A stretch of DNA of 64,000 nucleotides, taken from contig JAZKFZ010000003.1 in NCBI GenBank assembly GCA_040386155.1, positions 992,001 through 1,056,000 on the forward strand, in the 5' to 3' direction. Both the position numbers and the translations under genes were made by a program. The notes below the pieces were generated by a model. It made no database searches. It saw only the letters and a program-made list of their open reading frames with translations, and was not told the DNA's origin. Position 1 is the stretch's first letter. Each line of letters begins with the position of its first letter. Below are positions 18,587 through 28,234 of this stretch, in pieces. Source of the stretch: M0103 sp040386155 (GTDB taxonomy: Bacteria; Bacteroidota; Bacteroidia; Flavobacteriales_D; Crocinitomicaceae).

Positions 18587-19006
18587 ATGGCAACAAACAG
18601 AACATTTACAATGTTGAAACCAGACGCAATTGAGAATGGTTACGAAGGAAAAATAATTGATATGATTTTAGCTGCTGGCTTCAAAATCAAAGCGATGAAA
18701 TTAAAATCATTGACAACTGCACAAGCAGAAGAATTTTACGCAGTACACTCTGAACGTCCTTTCTACGGAGAATTGGTTGAATATATGACTTCTGGTCCAA
18801 TCATCGCTGCTATTTTGGAAAAAGACAATGCTGTTGCTGATTTCCGTGCCTTGATTGGTGCTACAGATCCAGCTGACGCCGCTGAAGGAACGATCCGTAA
18901 GTATTATGCTGAATCAAAAGGAAGAAATGCAGTGCATGGTTCTGATTCAGATGAGAATGCTGAAATCGAAGGTAAATTTCATTTTACAGCTGAAGAATTA
19001 GTTTAA
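18587..19006 (+). CDS. ndk: Nucleoside diphosphate kinase
   Basis: This 139-residue enzyme transfers the terminal phosphate from NTPs to NDPs through a phosphohistidine. The signature NAVHGSDS with the active-site His is present near residue 116, and the N-terminal FTMLKPDAI is canonical. Length is normal. It stands alone between a -7 box and a strong terminator, on the opposite strand from its neighbours, which suits a constitutively expressed housekeeping gene. Confidence 0.98.
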   Translation: MATNRTFTMLKPDAIENGYEGKIIDMILAAGFKIKAMKLKSLTTAQAEEFYAVHSERPFYGELVEYMTSGPIIAAILEKDNAVADFRALIGATDPADAAEGTIRKYYAESKGRNAVHGSDSDENAEIEGKFHFTAEELV

Positions 19007-19026
19007 AGCTGGCTAGATATTTTAGG

Positions 19027-19052
19027 TCCCACTTCGAAAGTTCGAGGTGGGA
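19027..19052 (+). terminator. Intrinsic terminator of ndk
   Basis: TCCCACTTCGA pairs with TCGAGGTGGGA (one G-T wobble) and is followed by eight T residues. Confidence 0.9.
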
Positions 19053-19149
19053 TTTTTTTTGGATTAAATTTGACTACAAATACTAGTGCAATGTAAATTA
19101 GGTATCCTGATAACTTGTAGCAAGGCTCTAGTTGAAGTAAATTAGCTAA

Positions 19150-19178
19150 ATTACGTCATCTGACGTAATATTACGTCA
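19150..19178. repeat. Three copies of ATTACGTCA, two as an inverted pair
   Basis: ATTACGTCA (19150-19158), TGACGTAAT (19161-19169) and ATTACGTCA again (19170-19178) lie in tight succession between ndk and the end of the receptor gene. The first two form a near-perfect palindrome and the last two abut. It could be an operator-like site or a hairpin, but no start codon lies nearby on either strand. The rest of 19053-19262 holds nothing I can name. Confidence 0.5.
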
Positions 19179-19262
19179 CCTAAATCACAGTGATAGCAAT
19201 GGTCTTCAAGTTTTTTTCACCAAAAAAAGTACTCACTCATCCCCATTCCATCCAATCCAAAA

Positions 19263-22088
19263 TCACCTCTTTTCCGATTGTTCACCTGCAGGACTATCTA
19301 CTTTCTTCCCTCCAAACTTTTTCAAGTTGTAAACCGCGGTCAACATCACATAACGATTCACCACGTTCGATTCCACATCTTCGATGTAAATATTGGTGAC
19401 GTTTCGGGTAATGCTATTATTATTGTTCAAAATATCAAATACCGACAAGCGCACTTCCATTTGCTTTTCTTTCAGGAATTTGTAGCCAATTGCTGCATTC
19501 CAAAGACTAATCAGTCGATTAAAATCTGTGCTCAAACCAGCATAAGAACTTAAGGTAAAATTGGTATTAATGACAAGTCGTTCCTTGATAATCCAATTGA
19601 ATTTTGCAGTCAGATTTTGAACAAAAAATTGGTTGTTGGCTTGTTGCTGAATTGAGTTGACAGCGTTGTTGTAGTTAAAAGTGTAATTCACTGCAAAATC
19701 CAAAAATTCAGATATATTGCTTGAAACAGTCGTTCCAGCATTAACATTAAGAGTTTTCGATAAATTAATTTGATTATTGATTTGAGCTGGAACTACTCCA
19801 TATCCTGTGCCCGCACTAACATTTAAATTTAACTTCAATTTCTTGATAGGAAAACCATACGTAACAAGTCCTCTAGCATTCCAAAAACCCGATAAATTTT
19901 CTGGTCTTCGGTATTGTGATCCTTGCGCAAGACGAGTTCCATCCGCTAAAATAGTATCGCTAGTTGCAATAAGTGATGAATTTGAAATGTATTTCGATGC
20001 TGCTTCACCATTGATCTGAACAAAAAATACACTCCCCTTTTCCAATTGTGCCAAATTGTATCGTCCGAATAAACGATGTCCATACTGCTGCTTCAACTCC
20101 GAATTCCCCGTTGAAACAGACAAAGGATTGGAATTGTCGACCACATTTTGCAATTGATCAATCGTTGGATTTCTGGTGTAAGCTCGGTAACCAAGCATGA
20201 AAGAGTTGCTTTTGGTGAATTTATAATTAATCCGTCCCGAAGGAAGGATGTTGTTGAACATCAAATCTACATTTCGGCCTACGGGAAAGGTCTGTTCGTT
20301 CAGAATGATGGAATTTTTATAACTCAATCCCAACGAAAGGTCAAGTTTCTGCTTTTTCAACTTAAATGAAGTCCCTATTTCATTGTCGATAGTTCTGTTG
20401 TCAAAAACATTGGAAAGCAAGGTATCCAAATAAACTCCATCTGTAGGAGAAATCACCATATAATCGTAGGTTCTTTTATCAGCTTTACTAACGGAATACG
20501 AAGGTGCGTAAAACAACTCGGTCGACCAGACACTGTCTAAAGGTTCCGTATAGGAAAATCTGGCATTCACACCATAACCATTCGTCAACTGATTGGATCC
20601 AAGATCGATGATACTAGTAGAATCCTGCGTGCCATTTTCAAAATAATTAGTGGTCGAAGAATTTTCCCTAAAGTTGTACTTATCGTTGAATGTGCCACTG
20701 ATATTCGTAGAAAAAGTTCGTCTCGGTTTTTTGAACTTGTGCATCCACAACACACTGTTTGAAGCATTCAGCCCGTTTCCATCATTTAAAATTGAACCCG
20801 CCAAATTATTAATGAAAAGCAAATTATTGTCCTGCGTTAAACCTGTTGTCGACTGAAAACGATCATTTCCTTGCATGGAGAATTTTGGCGTAACTGTTAA
20901 TCGATTGGAAGAATCAAGATCGAAATCAAACTTCAAATTTAAACGATGATTATAGTTGGTAGTCAAGGAAGTGAAGTTTTCGCTGTACAACTGACCAGAG
21001 GTATCTGATACAAAGTAGTCGCGTTCAATATCCTGCGAATTATCTGTTTTCGACCAATTGAAAAAATAACTTCCTGTGAATTTTGCTTTTGTGCCCCATT
21101 TATCAGAATAATTGACACCTGCCGAATGGGAAGTACTGATTCCACTTTGCTGTGAAACCATAAAATTTTCAGTTTCTTCTCTTCCGTAACCTCTTCCTGG
21201 TCCACCAGATTGACCTCCCCCTGACACAGCAGTAACCCCTAAAATGTCCTCAGAAGAAAAGTTTTGTTGATTGATATTGTTGGACATACCTACGAAAGAG
21301 AACTTCCGGACTCCTTTAAAATAATTGATACTGGCACCAACGTTGTATAAATTTCCAGGATAACCGTAGCCTGCATAGAATTTTCCAAACTGACCTTTGT
21401 TTTTGCCGGGTTTGGTAACAATGTTCAAGGCTTTCACCTCATTCCCATCAGATATTCCTGTAAATTTAGACTGATCTGAGGCATTGTCAAATACTTGAAT
21501 TTTACTTACGATATCCGCAGGTAGGTTTTTCAGTGCAGCAGAAACATCGTCGCCAAAGAAATCTTCTCCATCAATCGTTACTTTTTTAATTTGCTCACCT
21601 TGCGATTTCACAACCCCGTTCTCGACCGTAATTCCTGGCATTTTTCCAATCAAATCTTCCACTGAAGCATCAGGATTTACTTTGTAAGAATCAGCATTAT
21701 ACTGTGTTGTATCGCCTTTTTGTTCCACGCGCACGGCAACTGCATCGATTACAATTTCACCGATATCAATGACCATGTTTGTCATCTCTAATCTCAAGCC
21801 AACAATATTTTGATCCACATTTTGTCTCACGAAAAGATCCTCAAATTCAGTTGCTTGCACTTTGATAAAGTAGTTTCCTTTTTCAATACTGTCAAAGCTA
21901 AAATTTCCGTCAAAATCTGCTATTGCTCCAATAACAAACGAAGAATCTACAAGATTCAGGATGGTAATTTTTGCATTAAAAACTCCTTCAGTTCGCTTTT
22001 GATCAACGACTGTGCCTTTAATTGAAAATGTTTGTGCTAGTAGTGGGAAGTAGAAAAGTAGTGTAAAAAAAAGAATGTAAAATCTCAT
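19263..22088 (-). CDS. TonB-dependent receptor-like outer membrane beta-barrel protein
   Basis: This 941-residue outer membrane protein has a signal peptide (MRFYILFFTL... cut after LLAQ). A carboxypeptidase-regulatory-like beta-sandwich follows (about residues 22-110, with IKGTVVDQKRTEGVFNA). Next is a plug-like domain (about 135-235, including PDASVEDLIGKMPGITVENG and VTIDGEDFFGDDVSAALKNLPADIV), then a long barrel rich in alternating aromatic strands. This matches the Bacteroidota OMP_b-brl_3 receptors, which often import peptides or other ligands but frequently lack a clear TonB box; none is evident here. A Gly-rich loop (SGGGQSGGPGRGYG) follows the plug. The substrate is unknown. A TAGCTTTG -7 box lies 34 bases upstream. 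Confidence 0.88.
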   Translation of the reverse strand: MRFYILFFTLLFYFPLLAQTFSIKGTVVDQKRTEGVFNAKITILNLVDSSFVIGAIADFDGNFSFDSIEKGNYFIKVQATEFEDLFVRQNVDQNIVGLRLEMTNMVIDIGEIVIDAVAVRVEQKGDTTQYNADSYKVNPDASVEDLIGKMPGITVENGVVKSQGEQIKKVTIDGEDFFGDDVSAALKNLPADIVSKIQVFDNASDQSKFTGISDGNEVKALNIVTKPGKNKGQFGKFYAGYGYPGNLYNVGASINYFKGVRKFSFVGMSNNINQQNFSSEDILGVTAVSGGGQSGGPGRGYGREETENFMVSQQSGISTSHSAGVNYSDKWGTKAKFTGSYFFNWSKTDNSQDIERDYFVSDTSGQLYSENFTSLTTNYNHRLNLKFDFDLDSSNRLTVTPKFSMQGNDRFQSTTGLTQDNNLLFINNLAGSILNDGNGLNASNSVLWMHKFKKPRRTFSTNISGTFNDKYNFRENSSTTNYFENGTQDSTSIIDLGSNQLTNGYGVNARFSYTEPLDSVWSTELFYAPSYSVSKADKRTYDYMVISPTDGVYLDTLLSNVFDNRTIDNEIGTSFKLKKQKLDLSLGLSYKNSIILNEQTFPVGRNVDLMFNNILPSGRINYKFTKSNSFMLGYRAYTRNPTIDQLQNVVDNSNPLSVSTGNSELKQQYGHRLFGRYNLAQLEKGSVFFVQINGEAASKYISNSSLIATSDTILADGTRLAQGSQYRRPENLSGFWNARGLVTYGFPIKKLKLNLNVSAGTGYGVVPAQINNQINLSKTLNVNAGTTVSSNISEFLDFAVNYTFNYNNAVNSIQQQANNQFFVQNLTAKFNWIIKERLVINTNFTLSSYAGLSTDFNRLISLWNAAIGYKFLKEKQMEVRLSVFDILNNNNSITRNVTNIYIEDVESNVVNRYVMLTAVYNLKKFGGKKVDSPAGEQSEKR

Positions 22089-22122
22089 GAAATAAATAAA
22101 TGCTGATAATTTAGACAGATTA

Positions 22123-22130
22123 CAAAGCTA
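22123..22130 (-). promoter_or_regulatory. -7 element (TAGCTTTG on minus strand) for the receptor gene
   Basis: This matches TAnnTTTG on the minus strand, 34 bases before the receptor ATG. Confidence 0.5.
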
Positions 22131-22170
22131 AACGTTTAATGCATTCAACTATTTTATTTAATAAAAATTA

Positions 22171-23676
22171 TCATTCCGTTTTGATTCCCACGAATTGATA
22201 AGGCTTATATTTTTTCTTGTCGCTAAAATCTTTTACATACACTGGTCCGTCAACAATAGATGTCACAATCGCAACATTTACTTTACCTGCAAATGATGCC
22301 GATCCATTGAAATAATTTGCAAGATCATATTTCATGTTTTCAGCGCGCAGCTGTGTTAGCTGTTCATTCGTCTCGTATGTGGTCGTGGGAACTTGAGAAG
22401 CACTTGAGTATACATTAATCGTGATTTTTATGCGCCCATCCTTCAACTGTTTCTCTACCTCTTTGATAAATTTTTTCAACTCGCCTTTTGCAACAGTGAG
22501 CTTATTTTCGTTGTAATTAAAATAATGAATGAATTCTAAATTCTTAAATCCATTTACGTCCACCGGTTCATAAACGACGGGTGCTGGCTCATCGACAATG
22601 CAGCTTGTTTTTGCTTCTTGACCAGCGGCGTCGATCACTGTCACGGAATAATCTCCTTTCGTTAAATCACTGATGTCTTCTGCTAATTTCCCATTGCTCC
22701 ACCGAAATTCATAGGGTGATAGACCTCCATTTACAGTCAAATTAACACTTCCGTCCGAACCTTTGTTAATCGATGCATTTTGCGCTATACAGGAAACTGT
22801 TAAGGCTGGAATCGCTGTAAAAATTCCTGTAAAAATATCCCCAGTTTCGCGTTCAAAATCGCTCGACCAATACGCAGTATTACCACTAAACGAAAAATAA
22901 CCGTCAAATTTTGGCGTGTTTACATTTCCTCCTAAATGCACTGGAGCACTCCAATTGGTCCAAGATCCTTTTCGAACAGCGTAAAAAATATCGTAATCGC
23001 CCAAGCCTTGATGTCCGTTCGATGAATAAAATAAGGTGTCATTCCCTTTTGATAAAAAAGGTGCTATTTCACTTCCTTTGGAATTCACGGCTGGACCCAA
23101 ATTCACTGGGGATGTCCACCCCTTTTCTGTGCGTTCAGCAACATACAAATCTTCTTCTCCATAAGTACCAGAACCGTTAAAGGCAATCAATAAGGTCTTT
23201 TCATCTGCTGAAACATGAAAGCTATATTTTTCGGAAGTAATTTTAAGATCGGGAATTTCCATTCGCTGAGGTTTCCCCCATTTTGTTCCTTTTTTTTCTA
23301 TCATTGCGATACTCGACTGCAAATCTGCTTTCGATCCAAAAGCATTCAGAACATAGATTCTTTTTCCATCAGTCGAAATACCAATAATTGCATTTTTCAG
23401 CTTGGAATTGATAGACGACAGTGCCGTTCGTTCGGTAAAAGTTGCATTTTCACCTTGGGCAACAAAAACATCTTGATCATTGAATCCGCCCTTATTTTTT
23501 TTGTCGTACGTTCTTGAAAAAAAGAGTACATTACTAGATAAATCATACAAAGGATGATTTTCGTCGGACTCTGAGTTGATGGTATTTCCAAGTACTTGAA
23601 CGTCATCAATGTATAAAACTTGAGAAAAACAATGTGCGAACGAAAAGCTGGTAAAAAGCAGTAGTGTAATCTTCAT
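22171..23676 (-). CDS. PD40-repeat / SprB-repeat / OmpA-like envelope protein
   Basis: This 501-residue exported protein has three parts. The first is a set of WD40-like PD40 blades (about residues 40-270) with motifs such as FSRTYD...GGFNDQDVF and DTLFYSSNGHQGLGDYDIF. The second is a SprB-type repeat (about 280-345), with NASINKGSDGSVNLTVNGG and the ending GDYSVTVIDAAG. The third is a C-terminal domain with an OmpA-like beginning (FIHYFNYNENKL) but without an obvious peptidoglycan-binding NxxLSxxRA motif, so its cell-wall binding is uncertain. The frame opens at 23733, but the signal peptide MKITLLLFTSFSFAHCFSQ starts at the ATG at 23676. Envelope structural or gliding/T9SS-accessory roles are possible; the function is not established. 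Confidence 0.78.
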   Translation of the reverse strand: MKITLLLFTSFSFAHCFSQVLYIDDVQVLGNTINSESDENHPLYDLSSNVLFFSRTYDKKNKGGFNDQDVFVAQGENATFTERTALSSINSKLKNAIIGISTDGKRIYVLNAFGSKADLQSSIAMIEKKGTKWGKPQRMEIPDLKITSEKYSFHVSADEKTLLIAFNGSGTYGEEDLYVAERTEKGWTSPVNLGPAVNSKGSEIAPFLSKGNDTLFYSSNGHQGLGDYDIFYAVRKGSWTNWSAPVHLGGNVNTPKFDGYFSFSGNTAYWSSDFERETGDIFTGIFTAIPALTVSCIAQNASINKGSDGSVNLTVNGGLSPYEFRWSNGKLAEDISDLTKGDYSVTVIDAAGQEAKTSCIVDEPAPVVYEPVDVNGFKNLEFIHYFNYNENKLTVAKGELKKFIKEVEKQLKDGRIKITINVYSSASQVPTTTYETNEQLTQLRAENMKYDLANYFNGSASFAGKVNVAIVTSIVDGPVYVKDFSDKKKYKPYQFVGIKTE

Positions 23677-23825
23677 CGAATGTGATGCTAAAAAATAAGT
23701 TCCGTAAATGTAAAATAAAGATTTTAATTTCAAGCACTTCTAAAAAATGGAAATTTGGGCGAAAAATAGTCGTGAAATGACCAAATTGTGGATAAATTTC
23801 TAAAAGTAAATAGCTACGGATTTAC

Positions 23826-23833
23826 TATCTTTG
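23826..23833 (+). promoter_or_regulatory. -7 element (TATCTTTG) for the pepT operon
   Basis: TATCTTTG ends 16 bases before the pepT ATG. Confidence 0.6.
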
Positions 23834-23849
23834 AGCATAAATATTTTTT

Positions 23850-25091
23850 ATGCAATTCAATCACTCTGTTGAAGAACGATTTCTACGATATGTTCAAATA
23901 GACACCACTGCTGACCCAAATTCCAGCTCATTTCCGTCTACCGAAAAACAAAAAAATCTTGCTAAATTACTTGTTGAAGAACTTCAAGCTATTGGCTTGC
24001 ACGATGCTGAAATGGACGAATGGGGATACGTTTTCGCAACAATCCCTTCTAATTCATCCTCGTTAACGGTTCCTACAATTTGCTTTTGCTCACACATGGA
24101 CACGGCGCCTGATTGCAGTGGAACGAATGTAAAACCTATTGTTCACCGTAACTATGATGGCAGTCCGATTGTGTTACCAGACGATTCAACACAGGTCATT
24201 ACAACAGAAAAACACAAATACCTCGCTAAGAAAATTGGTGACGATATCATCACTGCGAGTGGGTTAACTTTACTTGGTGCAGACGATAAAGCTGGTGTAG
24301 CAATCATTATGGATTTTGCGCAACAACTGATGCAAAACCCCGAAATAGCACATGGCGATATTCGTATTTTGTTCACCCCTGACGAAGAAATTGGTCGTGG
24401 AGTAGATCATTTAGACATGGCAAAATTAAACGCTGACTATGGCTATACCCTTGATGGTGGACCACTTGGCGATATTGAAGATGAAACATTTTCTGCTGAT
24501 GCAGTTAAAGTAACGTTCCACGGTGTTAGCGCTCATCCAGGTTATGCAAAAGGTAAAATGGTGAACGCCATTAAAGTTGCTTCTGAGTTTGTTACTGCGC
24601 TTCCGAAGGATAAATGGTCACCTGAGACCACCTCAGATCGAGAAGGATTTGTCCACCCAACTTCTATCGAAGGAGGACTGGAAAAAGCAAGTGTTTCTTT
24701 GATAGTTCGTGATCATATCACTGAAAAATTAACGGAATACGAAAGTCGTCTTGAATCGCTGGCGAAACTCTTCGTTGACGAATACAACATACGGTATGAG
24801 TTTGAAGTGAAAGAGCAATACCGAAATATGAAGGAAGTACTTCGTTCGGTGCCATTCGTTACAGAATATGCTATTCAAGCAATGAAAAATGCAGGCCTAG
24901 ATCCAAATCCATCAATTATTCGTGGAGGTACAGACGGTTCTCGTTTGTCGTTCATGGGCTTACCATGTCCAAATATTTTTACGGGAGAAATGGCGATCCA
25001 CTCCAAGCATGAATACGTAAGTGTTCAAGACATGCAAAAAGCTGTATTGACTTTAGTAGAATTGGTACAAATCTGGGAAACTCACCAATAA
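23850..25091 (+). CDS. pepT: Peptidase T (tripeptide aminopeptidase, M20)
   Basis: This 413-residue cytoplasmic dizinc enzyme releases the N-terminal residue of tripeptides. M20 landmarks seen are the metal-binding HMDTAPD (about residue 81), LLGADDKAG with the bridging Asp (about 149), the catalytic Glu pair in TPDEEIGRG, the DGGPLGDIE segment, and the C-terminal RGGTDGSRLS and HSKHEYVS. Length is typical. It opens a plus-strand run, with holA following after one base. Confidence 0.96.
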   Translation: MQFNHSVEERFLRYVQIDTTADPNSSSFPSTEKQKNLAKLLVEELQAIGLHDAEMDEWGYVFATIPSNSSSLTVPTICFCSHMDTAPDCSGTNVKPIVHRNYDGSPIVLPDDSTQVITTEKHKYLAKKIGDDIITASGLTLLGADDKAGVAIIMDFAQQLMQNPEIAHGDIRILFTPDEEIGRGVDHLDMAKLNADYGYTLDGGPLGDIEDETFSADAVKVTFHGVSAHPGYAKGKMVNAIKVASEFVTALPKDKWSPETTSDREGFVHPTSIEGGLEKASVSLIVRDHITEKLTEYESRLESLAKLFVDEYNIRYEFEVKEQYRNMKEVLRSVPFVTEYAIQAMKNAGLDPNPSIIRGGTDGSRLSFMGLPCPNIFTGEMAIHSKHEYVSVQDMQKAVLTLVELVQIWETHQ

Positions 25092-25092
25092 A

Positions 25093-26094
25093 ATGCCGAA
25101 CAAGAGTATTCTTAAACAAATTAAAGAAAAGGATTTTAAGAAGATCTATTTCCTGCATGGGGAAGAACCGTATTTTATTGATGAAATTGAACAAACCATT
25201 GTTGCCAATGCACTCGAAGAGCATGAACGTGATTTCAATCAGACCATTGTGTATGGTAAAGATGCCGATTTACTTTCCCTAATCAGTGAACTCAAAAATT
25301 ATCCAATGATGTCGGAGCGACGTCTAGTAGTTCTTCGTGAAGCACAAGATTTCAAAAACATTGAATTGCTTTTGCCGTATTGTGAAAAACCATTGGATTC
25401 AACCATTTTTTTGATTTGCTACAAATACAAAACCTTTGATGCTCGTAAGAAACTAATGACGACCATCGCGCAAAATGGCGTGATCTTTAAATCGGATCGG
25501 TTTCGAGATTACCAAATTACCGATTGGCTGCAAGCAAAAGTAAAATCGATGGGAATGACCATCACCTCAAAAGCATGTGCATTGTTGGTTGAATTTTTAG
25601 GAACTGAGTTAGGGAACATCAACAATGAACTAGGGAAATTGAAAATAATTCTCCCGAAAGGAAGTGAAATCAACGAAACACATATTGAAGAAAATATTGG
25701 TATTTCAAAAGATTACAACACATTTGAATTAACCAATGCGCTGGGAAAACTTGACAAGGACAAAGCAATGAAAATAGTGCATTACTTCGATAAAAATCCA
25801 AAAGAACACGATATCAATGCTATAATTCCTACAGTGTATCGCTTTTACAATCAATTGATGACGATTCATTTCCTGCCTAATAAATCGAAAGAAGCTATCG
25901 CCGCAGCATTAAGAGTTCACCCTTTTGTTGCCGGTGAATTATTGCGAACTACAAGTGTGATTAATGCAACGAAGGTTGCTAAAAATATCAGTATTTTACA
26001 TGAATATGATTTAAAAGCAAAAGGTGTAAGCAGCAGCAATTCTGTAAAATCAGGTGATTTGTTGTACGAAATGGTCTTTAAACTCATGAATTAA
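25093..26094 (+). CDS. holA: DNA polymerase III subunit delta
   Basis: This 333-residue clamp-loader subunit opens the sliding clamp. It begins with the family pattern of a Lys-rich helix and YFLHGEEPYFIDEIE. The AAA+-like N-terminal region has no Walker A, as expected for delta, and is followed by the helical collar domain containing AKNISILHEYDLKAKGVSS. Sequence and length fit Bacteroidota HolA. It is separated from pepT by one base and overlaps rsmE by one base (TAATG), so it is co-translated with them. Confidence 0.93.
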   Translation: MPNKSILKQIKEKDFKKIYFLHGEEPYFIDEIEQTIVANALEEHERDFNQTIVYGKDADLLSLISELKNYPMMSERRLVVLREAQDFKNIELLLPYCEKPLDSTIFLICYKYKTFDARKKLMTTIAQNGVIFKSDRFRDYQITDWLQAKVKSMGMTITSKACALLVEFLGTELGNINNELGKLKIILPKGSEINETHIEENIGISKDYNTFELTNALGKLDKDKAMKIVHYFDKNPKEHDINAIIPTVYRFYNQLMTIHFLPNKSKEAIAAALRVHPFVAGELLRTTSVINATKVAKNISILHEYDLKAKGVSSSNSVKSGDLLYEMVFKLMN

Positions 26095-26792
26095 TGGCGC
26101 AGTTTTTTGATTCTACGATTTCTATTGCTGATACTTCTTTCATCCTAAATGAAGAAGAATCTTTACACATCTGCAAGGTACTCCGCTTAAAAAATGGACA
26201 AGAAATTGAATTGGTAAACGGTAAGGGATCCATTTTTCAAGCAAAAATAACCGATGCGCATCCTAAGAAATGTGCCGTTGAAATTCTATCTTTTCACACT
26301 GAAAAAGCTGCCGATTTCGAAATTCATATTGCCATTGCTCCGACAAAAAACATGGATCGCTTAGAATGGATGGTTGAAAAATGCACAGAGTTAGGTGCCA
26401 CTCACTTCACCTTTCTATTGTGTAAAAACAATGAACGAAAAATTTTGAAAATCGATCGTCTTGAGAAAATCGCGATTTCAGCAATGAAGCAATCGAAACG
26501 GAAATATTTGCCTACAATAGCATCCTTGCCCACTTTCAAAGATTTTGTAAAACAGCACCCAGCAGGATTGATTGCACATTGCTATGAAGGTGAAAAAAGT
26601 GTGATCAAAGAAGCGATCACTAAAAAAAACTGTCCAATTTTGATAGGTCCAGAAGGCGATTTTTCAATCGATGAAGTTGATTTTGCGCTTGCAAACGGCT
26701 ACAAGGCTATTTCTCTTGGTAACAATCGATTACGAACAGAAACTGCTGGACTTTTTGCTTGTATGCAAAATCTTGTTACCTTTCAAGTATAA
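26094..26792 (+). CDS. rsmE: 16S rRNA (uracil(1498)-N(3))-methyltransferase
   Basis: This 232-residue SPOUT-family enzyme methylates U1498 of 16S rRNA. The N-terminal PUA-like part includes HICKVLRLKNGQEIELVNG. The C-terminal knotted SAM-binding part has ILIGPEGDFS and ISLGNNRLRTETA, the hallmark SPOUT segments. Its ATG shares an A with the holA stop codon (TAATG). Confidence 0.96.
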   Translation: MAQFFDSTISIADTSFILNEEESLHICKVLRLKNGQEIELVNGKGSIFQAKITDAHPKKCAVEILSFHTEKAADFEIHIAIAPTKNMDRLEWMVEKCTELGATHFTFLLCKNNERKILKIDRLEKIAISAMKQSKRKYLPTIASLPTFKDFVKQHPAGLIAHCYEGEKSVIKEAITKKNCPILIGPEGDFSIDEVDFALANGYKAISLGNNRLRTETAGLFACMQNLVTFQV

Positions 26793-26806
26793 ATGCTTAT
26801 TTCAAT

Positions 26807-27454
26807 ATGAAAAATGTAATTTTTATAGTTGTTTTTCTTAGCACCTTTCTTGCTACGGGTCAAAATTCCTATCAAATAGCAGTGCTTAAATACAATGGTG
26901 GCGGTGACTATTACGCCAATCCTACTTCGGTGCCAAACCTCGTTTCATTTTGCAATAAAAACTTAGGATGCTCCATAGCTAAAGAAGTTCCTTATGTAGA
27001 AGTTGGAAGTAGCGACCTTTTCACCTATCCATTTGTGCACATGACAGGTCACGGAAATGTTGTTTTCTCTCCTTCAGATGTTGATAATTTAAGAACGTAT
27101 CTTGAAGCTGGTGGATTTTTACATATCGACGACAATTACGGAATGGATCAATTTATTCGTGTTGAAATTAAAAAGCTATTTCCTACGATTGAATTAGTTG
27201 AATTACCGTACAATCATCCAATTTTTAATCAGAAATACAAGTTCACATCGTTACCAAAGATCCACGAACACGACGATAAACGTCCGCAAGCGTTTGGAAT
27301 TGAATTGGACGGTAGATTGTGCCTCTTATACACTTTCGAGACTGATTTAGGAGATGGATGGGAAAATAGAGAAGTTCATAATGACACAGAAGAAAATCAT
27401 CAAAAAGCACTGCAAATGGGTGCGAATATTTTGATGTACGTATTTATGAATTAG
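26807..27454 (+). CDS. DUF4159 domain protein, exported
   Basis: This 215-residue protein has a signal peptide (MKNVIFIVVFLSTFLATGQ). A DUF4159 domain fills the rest, with the landmarks YYANPTSVPNLV, the MTGHGNVVFS segment, LEAGGFLHIDDNYG and LPYNHPIF. The domain has a class I glutamine amidotransferase-like topology, but its biochemical role is unknown. The frame is open from 26759 inside rsmE; the ATG at 26807 is chosen because the signal peptide begins there. It sits 14 bases after rsmE and ends in a 4-base overlap with a convergent gene. Confidence 0.87.
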   Translation: MKNVIFIVVFLSTFLATGQNSYQIAVLKYNGGGDYYANPTSVPNLVSFCNKNLGCSIAKEVPYVEVGSSDLFTYPFVHMTGHGNVVFSPSDVDNLRTYLEAGGFLHIDDNYGMDQFIRVEIKKLFPTIELVELPYNHPIFNQKYKFTSLPKIHEHDDKRPQAFGIELDGRLCLLYTFETDLGDGWENREVHNDTEENHQKALQMGANILMYVFMN

Positions 27455-28104
27455 GATTTCTCTTTGAAGTAATAGGTCAAACCAAAACCAAAGGTTAAAA
27501 AAGAGACTGCTCTTTTATTTTGAACTGCAACTTCAGCAGCATTGAAACCAAATGATTCCAATCCAAGCATATTCGGCTTCAAGGCAAATCCTTGAACTCC
27601 GTATGCAACAAAAAAACTGTAGGCCACTTGTTCATCTGCCACAATACCAATTTTGAAAGTTGGTTCAATAATTAATGAAGTAACTCTGTATGGATTTTGT
27701 CCCAAGGTTTTATTGCGATCGGTATTGAATAAATTTTCAGAGTAACCCACCTTAACGCCTGCATCTAGTTCAACTCGCTCAGTTAGAAACTTCTGATACC
27801 CAATTTTTGCAAAAGCAGAAGCAGAATGCATTCCGCCTATTGTTTTCGTAGGAATTCTAAATTGATTTACTTGGAAATAATGATAGCGAATTCCCCCTCC
27901 GAGCGCCAAACCATTTTTAAAAGCATATTGATAGGAAGGTGCAAGCACCATTAATCCCTGCATATATTGACGAAATGGCTTATTCGAAAATCCATTGGGC
28001 AAGCCCAACTCGAACTGAAAAGTATGTTTCGGTTCAATCTTTTGCGCGCTTCCATCAAATAGAAATAGCAAAAATAAGAATGCAAAAAAAGAAGTTCTCA
28101 TCAT
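27451..28104 (-). CDS. Predicted outer membrane beta-barrel protein
   Basis: This 217-residue protein has a signal peptide (cut near DGSAQ) and alternating amphipathic strands with aromatic residues, ending in a typical barrel C-terminus (FGFGLTYYFKE). It resembles small Bacteroidota porin-fold proteins. No specific family was recognised and the function is unknown. It is convergent with the DUF4159 gene, with a 4-base overlap and no terminator visible between them. Confidence 0.7.
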   Translation of the reverse strand: MMRTSFFAFLFLLFLFDGSAQKIEPKHTFQFELGLPNGFSNKPFRQYMQGLMVLAPSYQYAFKNGLALGGGIRYHYFQVNQFRIPTKTIGGMHSASAFAKIGYQKFLTERVELDAGVKVGYSENLFNTDRNKTLGQNPYRVTSLIIEPTFKIGIVADEQVAYSFFVAYGVQGFALKPNMLGLESFGFNAAEVAVQNKRAVSFLTFGFGLTYYFKEKS

Positions 28105-28194
28105 GGCTCAAACGTGAAATTAATACAAATATTGAGAATTCAATCGGCAGCAAGCAATTTTGAGGAAGAGGAAACGTTTCTGATTTATTCATTA

Positions 28195-28202
28195 TAACTT
28201 TG
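28195..28202 (+). promoter_or_regulatory. -7 element (TAACTTTG) for the DUF58 gene
   Basis: TAACTTTG ends 32 bases before the ATG of the DUF58 gene. Confidence 0.5.
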
Positions 28203-28234
28203 AATTGAAGCTAGGAAATCACTAAATTTAACCC

